64,000 nt of DNA from Candidimonas sp. SYP-B2681 (GTDB taxonomy: Bacteria; Pseudomonadota; Gammaproteobacteria; Burkholderiales; Burkholderiaceae_B): positions 1 to 64,000 of the forward strand of contig NZ_RYDV01000005.1 in NCBI RefSeq assembly GCF_003971065.1. Reading direction: 5' to 3'. Under the pieces are notes generated by a model. The model was given only the letters and a program-made list of their open reading frames with translations, was not told the origin of the DNA and made no database searches. Positions 1 through 9,656 of this stretch are shown here, one piece after another. Position numbers and translations under genes: made by a program. How positions within the stretch are numbered: position 1 is the stretch's first letter; every line of letters starts with the position of its first letter.

Positions 1-78
1 ATCCTATACGAGGATCGATTCACGCAAGGCTATGGCCAGCTAGACTCTCAGTTGTACGGAAAACAGGCGGATCAATGA
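1..78 (+). CDS. 3' end of an unidentified gene (partial)
   Basis: Frame 1 is open from the first base to a TGA at 76-78 and encodes 25 residues, ending in ...YGKQADQ. The piece is polar, with no cysteine and no membrane segment, as expected of the C-terminal tail of a soluble protein. It is too short to identify. The gene would start left of the window. An open frame this short could also be chance, so the call is tentative. Confidence 0.35.
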   Translation: MLYEDRFTQGYGQLDSQLYGKQADQ

Positions 79-436
79 TTTATCAAAACCGCCCAAACAC
101 AAAAATTCTGACACTCCCGTTCGCGGTCCCGTGCCGGGACTGCCCGAACCTACCGCCCGGCCCGGGGCGAGCGCGAACTCGCGCGAAGGACAATCCCCCG
201 GATTGTCCTTAATCGCCGCGCTCGGACATGCGCGCTCTTGCCTCCCCAGTCCAAGCGGTAGGTTCGGCGCTACCGAACTCGCTTGGCCAGGCTCAGCCGC
301 CCAGCCTCCTCAATGGCTGCTAGGTGCGGCATAGGTGAAGGTAGGTTGTCTTAATCCATTAGATAGACGTAGTTCGGTCGACAGATGAATTCGGTGACGG
401 GTCAAGGCGCGGGGCCACGTCCGTATCTTCAGACCG
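79..436. other. Structured intergenic spacer with nested inverted repeats
   Basis: No convincing gene lies in these 358 bases. They hold a nested set of inverted repeats: 144-156 pairs with 255-267 (13 bp, CCGAACCTACCGC and its complement), 169-175 pairs with 231-237 (GAGCGCG/CGCGCTC), and 186-195 pairs with 201-210 (AAGGACAATC, 5-base loop). A competing arm pair lies at 251-257 and 280-286 (CCAAGCG/CGCTTGG). This could be a long folded RNA, a palindromic repeat element or a terminator complex. Nothing was recognised as a named family. Confidence 0.5.
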
Positions 437-1843
437 TTAGGTATTGGCGCGGCGGGTCAGGGGAAGCAGGATGCTTACTTCGAGGCCGCCGGCGGGTGCT
501 GTGCCGAGTATTAGGGTGCCGTTGTGGGCCTTGACGATGGCTTCGGCCAATGCAAGTCCGAGGCCTACGGAGCCGGTGAGGGTGCGGGCATCGTCCAGTC
601 TTGAGAAGGGGCGTAGCGCTTCTACGCGCCGCTCGGCGGAAATTCCGGGGCCATGGTCGGATACGGTGATTCTGGCCTGGCCGTTCATCGTGTCCAGGGC
701 GATTTCCACCGGCGGTTTGCCGTGATTCATGGCGTTTGTAATCAGGTTGTCGAGCAGGCGTCCCAAGGCTGTTTTGTCGGCATCGAGCGGCAAGGGTTTG
801 TCGTGCAGACGTACAAGTTTCACTGGGCTTCCTGTGCTTTCCCACGCCGAAACCTGCTCTTCGAGCCAGGCGTTCAGGATCAGGGGAGCGAACTGGTATG
901 AGCCTGGATCCGAGCCGCGCACGAATCCTATGAATTGGTTGACCATGCGCTGCATGTCTTGGACGTCTTTGCGCATGCCTTCTTTGAATGTGGGGTCGTC
1001 GACCATTTCGATGCGTAGCCACATTCGGGAGAGCGGGCCTTTCAGGTCGTGGGGTAGTCCCGCAAGCAGGGTTCGCTGTACTGTGCTGGATTCGGCCAGG
1101 GTGTCGAGCATTGCGTTGAAGCGCTCGCCCAGGATACGGGTTTCACGGGGGCCCGAGGGGGTCACGCGTTGTGGTTGGCCCGCGGCCATTTGGTCGGCGG
1201 CCTTGGCCAGTCGGGTGAGTGGTCGGGTAATGTGCCAAGAGAATGCGGCCGACAGTAGCAGGAAGAGTCCCATGCCGGTCAACCAGACGATGATGACGGG
1301 CGTTGCAACGGGCGGCGCAATTCTATCCAGGGGGATGACGAGCCATTCGCGGTTGTAGCCCGTGTCTTCGGGGCCGAATTCCGGCAGTAGCGATATATAA
1401 AGCCGGGGCTCGGGCCCGCGCGACAAGGCCACGCGGGTGTCGTCGCTCAGCCGCTTGTTCAGTGCCTGGACGAAAGTTCGCAGGTTGTTTCGTATATCGT
1501 TTCTTGGAGGAGGAGGCCGATCCGCGCGGTGTATTTCATTAGAAGCGGGGCGGCGGTTCTCCAGGCTGGCATCGGATGGAAGGCTGCGCGACCACAGGCG
1601 CCATTGGTTCTGTGATGCGCTGCGCACAAAGTCGGGGCGTCGCTCAGCAGGAATTTCCGACAGTGCGGCGCGTAGGGTGCGTATGGTGGTCGCGGTGAAT
1701 TCGACGGCAACTTCTTCAGTGAACTGTTTGCGGTAATAGGAAACCGTGGCAAAGGTGGCAGCCTGAACCAGCAGTATGGTGCCCAGTGTCAGCAATACCA
1801 TGCGCGCACGCAGGGATTTAGGCAGTAACGAATTCAGCTTCAT
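437..1843 (-). CDS. Two-component sensor histidine kinase (EnvZ-like)
   Basis: Inner-membrane sensor kinase of 468 residues counted from the ATG at 1843. A first membrane segment lies near residues 15-36 and a second near 180-202, with about 140 periplasmic residues between them, then a HAMP linker (about 203-255). The H box is LPHDLKGPLSR with the phospho-accepting His at 265. The ATP-binding domain follows: N box LLDNLITNAMNHG near 363-375, G1 box DHGPG at 396-400, G2 box GLGL at 427-430. An in-frame extension upstream to 2011 lies inside the regulator gene and was rejected; the ATG at 1843 sits four bases after the regulator's stop. It should phosphorylate the adjacent OmpR-type regulator. 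The signal sensed cannot be told. Confidence 0.93.
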   Translation of the reverse strand: MKLNSLLPKSLRARMVLLTLGTILLVQAATFATVSYYRKQFTEEVAVEFTATTIRTLRAALSEIPAERRPDFVRSASQNQWRLWSRSLPSDASLENRRPASNEIHRADRPPPPRNDIRNNLRTFVQALNKRLSDDTRVALSRGPEPRLYISLLPEFGPEDTGYNREWLVIPLDRIAPPVATPVIIVWLTGMGLFLLLSAAFSWHITRPLTRLAKAADQMAAGQPQRVTPSGPRETRILGERFNAMLDTLAESSTVQRTLLAGLPHDLKGPLSRMWLRIEMVDDPTFKEGMRKDVQDMQRMVNQFIGFVRGSDPGSYQFAPLILNAWLEEQVSAWESTGSPVKLVRLHDKPLPLDADKTALGRLLDNLITNAMNHGKPPVEIALDTMNGQARITVSDHGPGISAERRVEALRPFSRLDDARTLTGSVGLGLALAEAIVKAHNGTLILGTAPAGGLEVSILLPLTRRANT

Positions 1844-1847
1844 GAGT

Positions 1848-2549
1848 TCAGGGTGAAAAACGGTACCCGACTCCCCATACGGTTTGTATCCAGCGCGGCT
1901 GCTTCGGGTCTTCTTCGATTGCACGCCGCAAGCGCAAAATGGCGATATCAATGGCGCGGTCGTTGCGTTCGCCTTCGTCGTCGTCACGAGCCAGCGCCAG
2001 CAAACGGTCACGAGACAGCGGCTTGCCGGGATTATTGACCAGTGCTTCCAGCAGATTAACTTCGCCGCCGGTCAGCTTGATGATGTCGCTGTCTTTACTA
2101 AGCTGGCGTGTGCTAGGGTCGAAAACAAATGGCCCGAACGCAACCGGTTTGTCTTTGTTCAGGGCCGATGCGCCTTTTTTGCGACGTAGCACGGCCTCGA
2201 TGCGAGCAAGAAGCTCGCGCGGATCGAACGGTTTGCCCAGGTAGTCGTCTGCCCCGGCTTCCAGGCCAATAACGCGATCTACGGTTTCGTCTCTCGCAGT
2301 GAGTAAAATGACGGGGATGTCTTCTCCTTGTTGGCGCAGTCGTCGGCATGCTTCAGCGCCGTCCCCATCGGGCATCATGCGATCAAGCACGATAAGGTCA
2401 GGCGAATATCGCTGGATGCGCGACGCAAGGTCGCTGGCGTCCGGAGCAAGGAGCGTGTCGTAATTGTGCCGATTAAGGTAATCGGCCAGCAATTGACGCA
2501 GGGCAGGATCATCGTCGACGACCAGTACTTTTACGAGGGGATTTTCCAT
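1848..2549 (-). CDS. OmpR-family response regulator
   Basis: Cytoplasmic DNA-binding response regulator of 233 residues. The receiver domain occupies about 1-120, with the acidic cluster VVDDDP at 10-15, the phosphorylated Asp at 56 (IVLDRMMP), the switch Thr in ILLTAR and the conserved Lys in YLGKPFDP. A winged-helix DNA-binding domain follows (about 135-230), ending in the family's typical IQTVWGVGYRFSP. It is transcribed just ahead of the sensor kinase with a 4-base gap, so the two form one operon. It resembles OmpR/RisA-type regulators, but the sequence alone does not say which. The chloride channel gene is divergent from it and could be a target; that is inference. Confidence 0.95.
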   Translation of the reverse strand: MENPLVKVLVVDDDPALRQLLADYLNRHNYDTLLAPDASDLASRIQRYSPDLIVLDRMMPDGDGAEACRRLRQQGEDIPVILLTARDETVDRVIGLEAGADDYLGKPFDPRELLARIEAVLRRKKGASALNKDKPVAFGPFVFDPSTRQLSKDSDIIKLTGGEVNLLEALVNNPGKPLSRDRLLALARDDDEGERNDRAIDIAILRLRRAIEEDPKQPRWIQTVWGVGYRFSP

Positions 2550-2657
2550 AGGCTAAAGTGTGCCCCCTGAGCTCCTGTCTGGCAAGCGCACGGAAATGGA
2601 TTGAAATGGCTATAGCGCTTACCGGGCGTTTTTCGTTTGATTTAGCACAGGGGTTAC

Positions 2658-4448
2658 ATGGCTGGGAATACCATACAAACGTTGCGTCAGCGGCTGGCAG
2701 ATTATTTATGGCTTTCCGGCCTACCCGCCATGCTGGGCTGGGCAGTGCTGATGGGCGGTCTGGGGGCCTTGGCTACCATCGGCTTTCATGAAGGCATGCG
2801 CTTTATCCAGAACCTCGTTACTGGCCAGAGCGGCTCGATTGTGGGCGTGACCGAGGGGCTCCCGTGGTACGGTCGTTTGCTATTCCCCACTTTCGGAGGG
2901 CTTATCGCCGGAACATTGCTATGGATGGCGGCTAAGACAAAAACGGAAAGCAATGCTGACTATATGGAAGCGGTCGCCATTGGCGACGGCCGTTTGTCTA
3001 TAGGGCAGGGCTTGCTTCGGTCCTTGTCTTCTCTGTGTACCGTGGCATCGGGAGGCTCGATCGGGCGCGAAGGGGCGATGGTCCACCTTGGGGCGCTCGG
3101 AGCGTCCGCTGTCGGCCGTTTTATGCAATTCAGCACAACACGGCTGCGGCTTTTGGTGGCTTGCGGCGCTGCGGCCGGCGTGGCGTCTGCCTATGGCGCT
3201 CCTGTGGCAGGCGCCTTGTTCGTGGCTGAAATCGTGCTGGGCACCATGAGCATGCAAAGTTTTGGTCCTTTGCTGGTTGCCGCGGCATCGGCCAATATCG
3301 TCATGCGCATGAGCGGGCACTATCAAACTAGCTACCCGATGGCCGGCATGCCGGACCTTCCGGGAATCGAGGTGCTGCCTTTTGTGGTGATGGGCATCGT
3401 GTCGGGTCTTACGGCCCCGTTGTTCTTGAAGTTCCTGGATTTCTCGCGTAATCGGTTCAAAGGCACGGGGTTGCCCTTGCCCGCCCGGCTGGCGCTGGGC
3501 GGATTTCTGCTGGGACTTCTGCTCATTATCATGCCGCAAGTGGCTGGAAATGGCTATAGCGTAGTCAATTCGTTGCTTCACACACAATGGGCCTGGTATG
3601 CCGTGATTGCGGTGCTGATGTGCAAGGTATTTGCCACCGCCTTGACCGTTGGTTCCGGCGCCGTCGGAGGGGTATTTACACCGGCGCTTTTCGTAGGGGC
3701 CGCGATCGGTACCTTATTCGGACAAATAGTCGCTTTTTTTTGGCCCGCCATATCGGCCCCGGTCTATATGTTCACCCTGGTCGGCATGGGAAGCTTTCTC
3801 GGTGCTGCCACCAGCGCCCCGTTCATGGCGATACTGATGATCTTCGAAATGACGCTTGCTTATCCGATCGTGCTGCCTCTTCTTCCTGCTTGCGTCGTGG
3901 CATACTTCGTATCTCGGGCAGTCGCGCAAGTGGCCATGTATGACGTAACCATGGTACGCGATCGGGACCTCCAGCTTCGTCAACGATTGCGACAGACCCG
4001 GCTTGCGGAACTGCTACGGCCCGCCGAGACGGTGGTGCACACCAGTGCTCCGATCAAAGACGCCTTGCAAATGTTCCTGGACTATCCCGTCAAGTATTTA
4101 TATGTGGTGGATGACAGCAACGTTTACCAGGGCGTCATTGCACAACAGGACCTGACTAGTTTATTGTTGGGTCAAAGCGAAATACAGCATAAGTGCGCGG
4201 GCGACGTCCTGCGCCGCGATTTTGTCAAGACCCTGCATCCCGACATGACCCTGGATCAAGCGCAGGATTATTTCTTGCAGTTCCAGGGCGAGCGTCTGCC
4301 GGTGGTAAGCCGGGACGAACATCCGCTGTTGCTTGGGGTGGTATACAAGTCAGCATTGCTGGAAAAGTACAGCGCCCTTAAAAAGTCCCTGGACGCCAGT
4401 GGCGAAGCGATGTTCGACTTGAAGGTGGTTCGTCGTCCGCATAAATGA
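2658..4448 (+). CDS. ClC-family chloride channel/antiporter with CBS domains
   Basis: Polytopic inner-membrane protein of 596 residues. The voltage-gated chloride channel domain covers roughly residues 25-430 and has the selectivity-filter motif GSIGREG (133-139; the gating Glu is 138), with Ala where GREGP proteins have Pro. The later filter motif reads GGVFTPALFVGA. A cytosolic pair of CBS modules fills about 445-590 and probably binds adenine nucleotides. Known members move Cl- as channels or Cl-/H+ antiporters; which this is cannot be decided by eye. It is divergent from the two-component operon. An inverted repeat at 4459-4483 follows the stop codon. Confidence 0.93.
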   Translation: MAGNTIQTLRQRLADYLWLSGLPAMLGWAVLMGGLGALATIGFHEGMRFIQNLVTGQSGSIVGVTEGLPWYGRLLFPTFGGLIAGTLLWMAAKTKTESNADYMEAVAIGDGRLSIGQGLLRSLSSLCTVASGGSIGREGAMVHLGALGASAVGRFMQFSTTRLRLLVACGAAAGVASAYGAPVAGALFVAEIVLGTMSMQSFGPLLVAAASANIVMRMSGHYQTSYPMAGMPDLPGIEVLPFVVMGIVSGLTAPLFLKFLDFSRNRFKGTGLPLPARLALGGFLLGLLLIIMPQVAGNGYSVVNSLLHTQWAWYAVIAVLMCKVFATALTVGSGAVGGVFTPALFVGAAIGTLFGQIVAFFWPAISAPVYMFTLVGMGSFLGAATSAPFMAILMIFEMTLAYPIVLPLLPACVVAYFVSRAVAQVAMYDVTMVRDRDLQLRQRLRQTRLAELLRPAETVVHTSAPIKDALQMFLDYPVKYLYVVDDSNVYQGVIAQQDLTSLLLGQSEIQHKCAGDVLRRDFVKTLHPDMTLDQAQDYFLQFQGERLPVVSRDEHPLLLGVVYKSALLEKYSALKKSLDASGEAMFDLKVVRRPHK

Positions 4449-4458
4449 ATATTCTGGT

Positions 4459-4483
4459 CCGCCCTTTCTTGATCGAAGGGCGG
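4459..4483 (+). terminator. Hairpin between the ClC gene and the next ORF
   Basis: CCGCCCTT at 4459-4466 pairs perfectly with AAGGGCGG at 4476-4483 around a 9-base loop. No clear T run follows, so it is a weak terminator candidate. Its right arm overlaps the only Shine-Dalgarno-like sequence (GAAGGG, 4475-4480) of the next gene, so it might instead limit translation there. Confidence 0.4.
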
Positions 4484-4487
4484 CCGT

Positions 4488-5648
4488 TTGGTTGTAATGA
4501 AATTTTTTCGACCTTTTTCCGTTCCTTCGAAGGCTCTTGTATGCGGCATCTTGCTGGCTTGCCTGCAGGCTGCCGGCGTTCACGCTAGCTCCGCAGCGGG
4601 GATCCGTGATCTCGCGCCGATCCGTTTGTATCCGGTTGAGCAGATTTCCATTGACCCGCCCGTGCCATTGCCGGACCCGATTCCCGAAGGCGCAACGCTT
4701 ACTGAGTCGCCAGGCCTGGAAGATGATATTTGGGATGTGAACGTGGACGTCTCTTGGAATGAAACAGACTTTCAGAAATGGCAGAAACAAAAGTTGTCGC
4801 CGTCCTCTCAGGGATTGAGGACTAAACGGGGATCGCGGCGTGCGCGGCTGCCCTCGCTAGGGCGCGCCGCGGGGTCTAGCGATCCGTGGGCGCGTGGTGC
4901 AAGCAATTGGCGGTATACCGGTGAACGAGGCCTCGGTGTCAGTTTGGGAAGCAACGAAATTTCTGTACCGGCGTGGGCGAACTCGGCGCGGATGGGCGGA
5001 ATCAGCATTTCGCAGTCTTCAGGAGCCAAATCCGAAAGCGATCACGCCTGGCAGTATTCAATGTCGGTAGGGGCCCTGGATTATTCTGGGGGGCAAGAGC
5101 AGGGCGACCTGAACTATGGACCTACCGCCAGCAGCACCGTCTTGCGTTACAAGCTTAGCCCTCAATTCATTGTCGAGTCACAACTCGAGATGGCGCCAGA
5201 TTTGCTAACCACCGGCGTGGGCGGACGCTATAAAACAAATGGCTGGGGAGCCTGGAGCGCCGGGATCGCCCGGGCCAGTTATGGTCTCGAGCAAGGTTGG
5301 CGCTATCAGGCGTCCTATGAGGTGGATGTGCTCGATGATTTGAAACTGGGCTGGTTCAACGAAAGGCACACGGCGGGCTTTACCGACCTTAGTCGTTATC
5401 AGGAAGGTGCCATCGCAGCGAGCGGCACGAGGCAGCAATTGTCGGCGACGGTGTCATTGGGACGATGGGGCGATTTAGCCGGGATGTACGAAAGTGCCAG
5501 GTCGTCTCTAGGAGATTCTGAGCGCAGTTTTGGCTTTACACAGCAGTTTTGGTACAGCCCAAACTTGCGCATTGGCTTCAGGGCGGAGCGCGAACTGGTG
5601 AGCGGCGACTATGATGTAGGTATTCGCTTTTCAGTACCTATTAATTAG
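4488..5648 (+). CDS. Exported hypothetical protein with a beta-barrel-like C-terminal half
   Basis: Not recognised as a named family. The start is either TTG at 4488, which has a well-spaced GAAGGG upstream, or ATG at 4497 (383 residues). The N-terminus is a clear Sec signal peptide: a basic stretch, then a hydrophobic core, then cleavage near VHASSA. After a Pro-rich stretch and a basic, Arg/Ser-rich linker (about residues 105-130), the C-terminal 250 residues alternate polar and aromatic residues and are rich in Gly, Ser and Tyr, ending in a short strand-like segment (VGIRFSVPIN), as in outer-membrane beta-barrels. It resembles the barrel region of usher or autotransporter-like proteins, but no defining motif was seen. 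The recQ start follows three bases after its stop. Confidence 0.75.
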   Translation: MVVMKFFRPFSVPSKALVCGILLACLQAAGVHASSAAGIRDLAPIRLYPVEQISIDPPVPLPDPIPEGATLTESPGLEDDIWDVNVDVSWNETDFQKWQKQKLSPSSQGLRTKRGSRRARLPSLGRAAGSSDPWARGASNWRYTGERGLGVSLGSNEISVPAWANSARMGGISISQSSGAKSESDHAWQYSMSVGALDYSGGQEQGDLNYGPTASSTVLRYKLSPQFIVESQLEMAPDLLTTGVGGRYKTNGWGAWSAGIARASYGLEQGWRYQASYEVDVLDDLKLGWFNERHTAGFTDLSRYQEGAIAASGTRQQLSATVSLGRWGDLAGMYESARSSLGDSERSFGFTQQFWYSPNLRIGFRAERELVSGDYDVGIRFSVPIN

Positions 5649-5651
5649 CAC

Positions 5652-7469
5652 ATGACCATTTCGTCTCTCGAAACTCTGCAGCAAATCTTTGGCTACGATT
5701 CATTTCGCGGCGACCAGCAGGCCATTATCGACCATGTGGTCCAGGGCGGCGATGCCTTGGTGCTCATGCCGACTGGCGGCGGTAAATCGCTTTGCTATCA
5801 AATTCCGGCTCTGGTTCGCCCCGGCACGGGGATAGTCATTTCGCCGCTGATAGCCCTCATGCAAGACCAGGTAGATGCGCTGCTGGAATTGGGCGTGCGC
5901 GCCGCATTTCTGAATTCCTCACAAGATTGGCGCACGGCGCGTGACGTCGAGCAAGCCTTTCTGGCGGGCGAGCTCGACCTGCTATATATTGCGCCAGAAC
6001 GATTGCTCACTGACCGCTGCCTTGAACTGCTGTCCAGCGGCCACGTATCGCTTTTTGCTATCGACGAAGCGCATTGCGTATCGCAATGGGGCCATGATTT
6101 CCGACCCGAATATCTAGGTCTTTCGATCTTACATGAACGTTGGCCGCAGGTACCCCGCCTTGCGCTAACCGCCACGGCTACCGCGGTGACGCGCCGTGAA
6201 ATTGCCGAACGCCTGGCGCTCAACGACGCCCCTCATTACGTCGCCAGTTTCGACCGGCCCAATATCCGCTATCGCATTATCGAAAAGAATGAGGTGAGAC
6301 GGCAATTGCTGGCGTTTATCCAGGCGGAGCATATGGGCGACTGCGGTATTGTTTATTGTCTGTCGCGCGCCCGGGTCGAGGAAACGGCGGAATTCTTATG
6401 TGAGAACGGCATTTCGGCCCTTCCGTACCACGCGGGGTTGGCGCCTACGGTGCGCAGTACCAACCAAGCTCGTTTTTTGCGAGAAGAAGGGATGGTGATG
6501 GTCGCCACGATCGCTTTCGGCATGGGAGTCAACAAGCCGGATGTCCGTTTCGTGGCGCATATCGATTTGCCAAAATCGGTTGAAGGTTATTACCAGGAGA
6601 CCGGCCGAGCAGGACGTGACGGATTGCCCGCGACCGCCTGGCTGGCTTATGGATTGCAGGACGTCGTGCAGCAGCGACGCATGATCAACGAATCCGCGGG
6701 CGACGATTCGTTCAGGCGGCGCCTTGGCGCCCAGCTTGATGCCATGCTCGGACTGTGTGAAACCGTCACGTGCCGCCGTCAGCGCTTGCTGGCTTATTTC
6801 GAACAGACCATTTCGTCTTGCGGTAATTGTGACACGTGCCTTGAGCCTCCGCAGGCTTGGGATGGCACCGTGGCAGCACAAAAAATATTATCGGCGGTTT
6901 ACCGCTTGTGGCGCGAGCGCGGCCAGCGCTTTGGCGCGGGCCATCTTATCGACATACTGCGCGGCAAGCTTACCGACAGGATCAAGCAATACGAACACGA
7001 AACCATGACGGTCTTCGGGATAGGCGCTGATTTATCAGAACAGGCGTGGCGGGGAGTGTTGCGTCAGTTGTTGGCGCAAAGTTTGCTGGCCGTCGACAGC
7101 GAGGGATACGGCACCCTCGCGCTGACCGACGCAAGCCGCGAAGTGTTAAAGGGCGAGCGAACTTTAATGTTTCGCCGTGAGTCCGAGAAAAAAGCGCGTA
7201 ATTCGCGTACGGCAAGCACGCGCAGCAAAGCTGCAGAGATCGTTCTGCCCGGCGAAGCCCAGCAGCGTTTCGAGAACCTGCGCCTATGGCGTTCAGAGGT
7301 CGCTCGCAGCCATGGCGTTCCAGCCTATGTGATTTTTCACGACGCCACGCTAAGGGAGATAGCACTGAATTGCCCACAATCTTTAGATGACTTAGGTGGC
7401 ATCAGCGGTGTGGGCGTACGCAAGCGTGACGCTTATGGCGAAGAGCTATTGCGCTGCGTAAGGGGCTAG
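5652..7469 (+). CDS. recQ: ATP-dependent DNA helicase RecQ
   Basis: 3'-5' DNA helicase of the RecF recombination pathway, 605 residues, close to the usual length. Motif I (PTGGGKS) is at 40-46 and the DEAH box at 138-141, followed by [10 protein letters not shown] (the aromatic-rich loop) and TATA. The second RecA-like domain carries the motif VI form [10 protein letters not shown]. The RecQ zinc-binding cysteines lie in the [10 protein letters not shown]...CGNCDTC stretch, then the winged-helix domain and a C-terminal HRDC-like region (about 530-600). The ATG follows the upstream gene by three bases, which suggests cotranscription. It converges with ruvB. Confidence 0.97.
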   Translation: MTISSLETLQQIFGYDSFRGDQQAIIDHVVQGGDALVLMPTGGGKSLCYQIPALVRPGTGIVISPLIALMQDQVDALLELGVRAAFLNSSQDWRTARDVEQAFLAGELDLLYIAPERLLTDRCLELLSSGHVSLFAIDEAHCVSQWGHDFRPEYLGLSILHERWPQVPRLALTATATAVTRREIAERLALNDAPHYVASFDRPNIRYRIIEKNEVRRQLLAFIQAEHMGDCGIVYCLSRARVEETAEFLCENGISALPYHAGLAPTVRSTNQARFLREEGMVMVATIAFGMGVNKPDVRFVAHIDLPKSVEGYYQETGRAGRDGLPATAWLAYGLQDVVQQRRMINESAGDDSFRRRLGAQLDAMLGLCETVTCRRQRLLAYFEQTISSCGNCDTCLEPPQAWDGTVAAQKILSAVYRLWRERGQRFGAGHLIDILRGKLTDRIKQYEHETMTVFGIGADLSEQAWRGVLRQLLAQSLLAVDSEGYGTLALTDASREVLKGERTLMFRRESEKKARNSRTASTRSKAAEIVLPGEAQQRFENLRLWRSEVARSHGVPAYVIFHDATLREIALNCPQSLDDLGGISGVGVRKRDAYGEELLRCVRG

Positions 7470-7480
7470 TCGTAGCGGGC

Positions 7481-8545
7481 TCAGGAAAATAAATCAGGCG
7501 TTCCCGCTGGCTTGGGCGGAGTAAGGCCCAAGTGACGCCAAGTGGTCTGGGTCGCCATGCGTCCGCGTGGTGTGCGTTGTAAGTAACCGTGTTGTATCAA
7601 GAACGGTTCGATTACGTCTTCGATAGTGTCGCGCTCTTCGCCTATTGCTGCAGCCAGACTGTCGACCCCTACAGGTCCGCCATCGAACTTATGAATAATG
7701 GCCTCTAGCAGTTTGCGGTCCATCAGGTCGAGACCTTGCGGGTCGACTTCCAGCATGGCCAAGGCGGCATTGGCAACCGTCGAATCGATGCGACCATTGC
7801 CTTTGACCTCAGCGTAATCACGCACCCGACGTAGCAGGCGGTTGGCAATGCGAGGCGTGCCTCGTGCCCGGCGGGCTATTTCAGCGGCGCCGTCGGGTGT
7901 AGTTTCCGCTTTTAGCAAATGGGCGCTGCGCTTGACGATATGGGTGAGATCCTCGGCGTTATAGAATTCCAGCCGTGACACAATGCCGAAACGGTCGCGC
8001 AAGGGATTGGTGAGCATCCCAGCGCGTGTCGTTGCACCTACCAGGGTGAAAGGCTGCAGATCTATTTTTACGCTGCGTGCGGCCGGCCCTTCACCAATCA
8101 GGATGTCGATCTGAAAGTCTTCCAGCGCCGGGTAGAGTATTTCTTCAACGACCGGCGACAAACGATGGATTTCATCGATAAACAACACATCGTTTTTTTC
8201 AAGGTTGGTCAGTAGGGCGGCCAGGTCTCCAGGACGTTCCAGCACAGGCCCTGATGTCTGCCTTAAATGCACACCCATTTCGTGAGCCACAATGTGAGCC
8301 AGCGTGGTTTTTCCCAGGCCGGGTGGGCCGAAAAGCAGCACGTGATCAAGCGCTTCGCCGCGGTTCTTGGCGGCAGCAATGAATATTTCCAGTTGTTCGC
8401 GTACGCGGTGTTGGCCGATATATTCGTTCAAGGCGCGGGGCCGAAGTGCCCGCTCGACAGAGTCCTCGTTGGGCGAAGCGCTTTCGGGCGCCACAATGCG
8501 TTCGATGATTGCAGAGCTGGACAGGGAGTCTGAATGAATGGCCAT
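7481..8545 (-). CDS. ruvB: Holliday junction branch-migration ATPase RuvB
   Basis: Hexameric AAA+ motor of the RuvABC resolvasome, 354 residues. The N-terminal ATPase domain has Walker A GPPGLGKT at 73-80, Walker B with IDEIH at 123-127, sensor 1 (GATTRAG) and the sensor 2 region [18 protein letters not shown]. The C-terminal winged helix ends ...[14 protein letters not shown]. In many bacteria ruvB directly follows ruvA. Here a threonine-dehydratase-like gene on the opposite strand lies between ruvB and ruvA, so ruvB must have its own promoter; an ATTATA (TATAAT on the minus strand) at 8559-8564 is a possible -10 box. Confidence 0.97.
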   Translation of the reverse strand: MAIHSDSLSSSAIIERIVAPESASPNEDSVERALRPRALNEYIGQHRVREQLEIFIAAAKNRGEALDHVLLFGPPGLGKTTLAHIVAHEMGVHLRQTSGPVLERPGDLAALLTNLEKNDVLFIDEIHRLSPVVEEILYPALEDFQIDILIGEGPAARSVKIDLQPFTLVGATTRAGMLTNPLRDRFGIVSRLEFYNAEDLTHIVKRSAHLLKAETTPDGAAEIARRARGTPRIANRLLRRVRDYAEVKGNGRIDSTVANAALAMLEVDPQGLDLMDRKLLEAIIHKFDGGPVGVDSLAAAIGEERDTIEDVIEPFLIQHGYLQRTPRGRMATQTTWRHLGLTPPKPAGTPDLFS

Positions 8546-8670
8546 AGTCGTTGTGCTGATTATATTTACAGTGCTTATCGTACTCTACTAAGCAATAGTT
8601 GCGCAGGCTTGCGTCGATTGCAGCATAATTCAAGATGTTGCAGCTAAATTGTTAACTCTTCGGACTCGCG

Positions 8671-9639
8671 ATGACTCTCAGGCTTCCTATCTATGACGAC
8701 GTGGTCGATGCCAGCACGGCCTTGGGGGTAGCGGCTTACCGCACTCCTGTGCTGACTTCCCAGACAATGAATGCGCGCCTGGACGCGCAAGTGTTTTTCA
8801 AGTGCGAGAATTTTCAGCGCATTGGTGCGTTCAAATTCCGGGGCGGTTATAACGCTGTCTCTAAGCTTTCGGCTGCTCAACGCAAAGCGGGGGTTGTTAC
8901 GTTCTCGTCGGGAAACCATGCGCAGGCCATCGCACTAGCGTGCCAATTGCTGGATGTCGCCGCTACCATAGTCATGCCACACGACGCTCCAGCTGCTAAA
9001 AAAGCGGCCACCGTGGGTTACGGCGCACGTGTCATCAGCTACCACCGCCAAACCGAAGATCGTGAGCAAATCGCCCGCGCGCTGGTTGAAGAACAAGGCC
9101 TAACGCTAATCCCTCCGTTTGATCACGCCGATGTTATCGCGGGGCAAGGCACTGCAGTCAAAGAACTGCTCGAAGACGTCGGTGGGTTGGACCTGCTCTT
9201 CGTGCCTCTGGGCGGGGGCGGTCTGCTTTCGGGCTCTTTGCTTTCAGCAAATGCGTTAAGCCCGGAATGCGCCGTCTATGGTGTTGAACCTCAGGCCGGC
9301 AACGACGGCCAGCAGTCATTTCGCACCGGTGCGGTGGTTCACATTACGCCGCCTCATTCGATTGCCGACGGCGCCCTCACTTCGGCGTTGGGCCAGCTGA
9401 CTTTTCCGATCATTAAACAGTATGCGCGCGATATCCTTACGGTGAGCGACGGTCAGTTGATCGACGCCATGCGGTTTTTCGCGGAGCGCATGAAAATGGT
9501 CGTAGAGCCCACTGGCTGCCTTGGCGCAGCAGCGGCCTTTAACGAGCTGGTTCCCGTTAAAGGCAAACGCGTTGGCATTCTGTTAAGCGGTGGTAATGTT
9601 GACTTGTCGGCATACGCCGGTTTTTTGCAGTCGAATTGA
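8671..9639 (+). CDS. Serine/threonine dehydratase-like PLP enzyme
   Basis: Fold-type II pyridoxal-phosphate enzyme of 322 residues. The Schiff-base Lys is K55 in the motif FKFRGG, the phosphate- and substrate-binding loop is SSGNHAQA (about 79-86), and the PLP-phosphate Gly-rich loop is LGGGGLLSG. There is no C-terminal ACT-like regulatory domain, so it resembles the short catabolic (TdcB-type) threonine/serine dehydratases, which make 2-oxobutanoate or pyruvate plus ammonia; serine racemases and hydroxyaspartate lyases look the same at this level. It sits inverted between ruvB and ruvA and converges with ruvA, 17 bases apart. Confidence 0.9.
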   Translation: MTLRLPIYDDVVDASTALGVAAYRTPVLTSQTMNARLDAQVFFKCENFQRIGAFKFRGGYNAVSKLSAAQRKAGVVTFSSGNHAQAIALACQLLDVAATIVMPHDAPAAKKAATVGYGARVISYHRQTEDREQIARALVEEQGLTLIPPFDHADVIAGQGTAVKELLEDVGGLDLLFVPLGGGGLLSGSLLSANALSPECAVYGVEPQAGNDGQQSFRTGAVVHITPPHSIADGALTSALGQLTFPIIKQYARDILTVSDGQLIDAMRFFAERMKMVVEPTGCLGAAAAFNELVPVKGKRVGILLSGGNVDLSAYAGFLQSN

Positions 9640-9656
9640 CGAGTGCTCGCTGCCGC

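Noticed and set aside
131-334. 67-codon open frame on the plus strand
   Set aside because: It runs through the nested inverted repeats, is Pro/Gly/Ala-biased as any G+C-rich frame would be, and has no ribosome-binding site.
429-1022. 197-codon minus-strand frame inside the sensor kinase gene
   Set aside because: Very Arg/His/Pro-rich and fully overlapped by the clear kinase frame; a shadow frame.
2919-3587. 222-codon minus-strand frame antisense to the ClC gene
   Set aside because: Gln/Arg/His-rich composition typical of the reverse of a coding strand; no family features.
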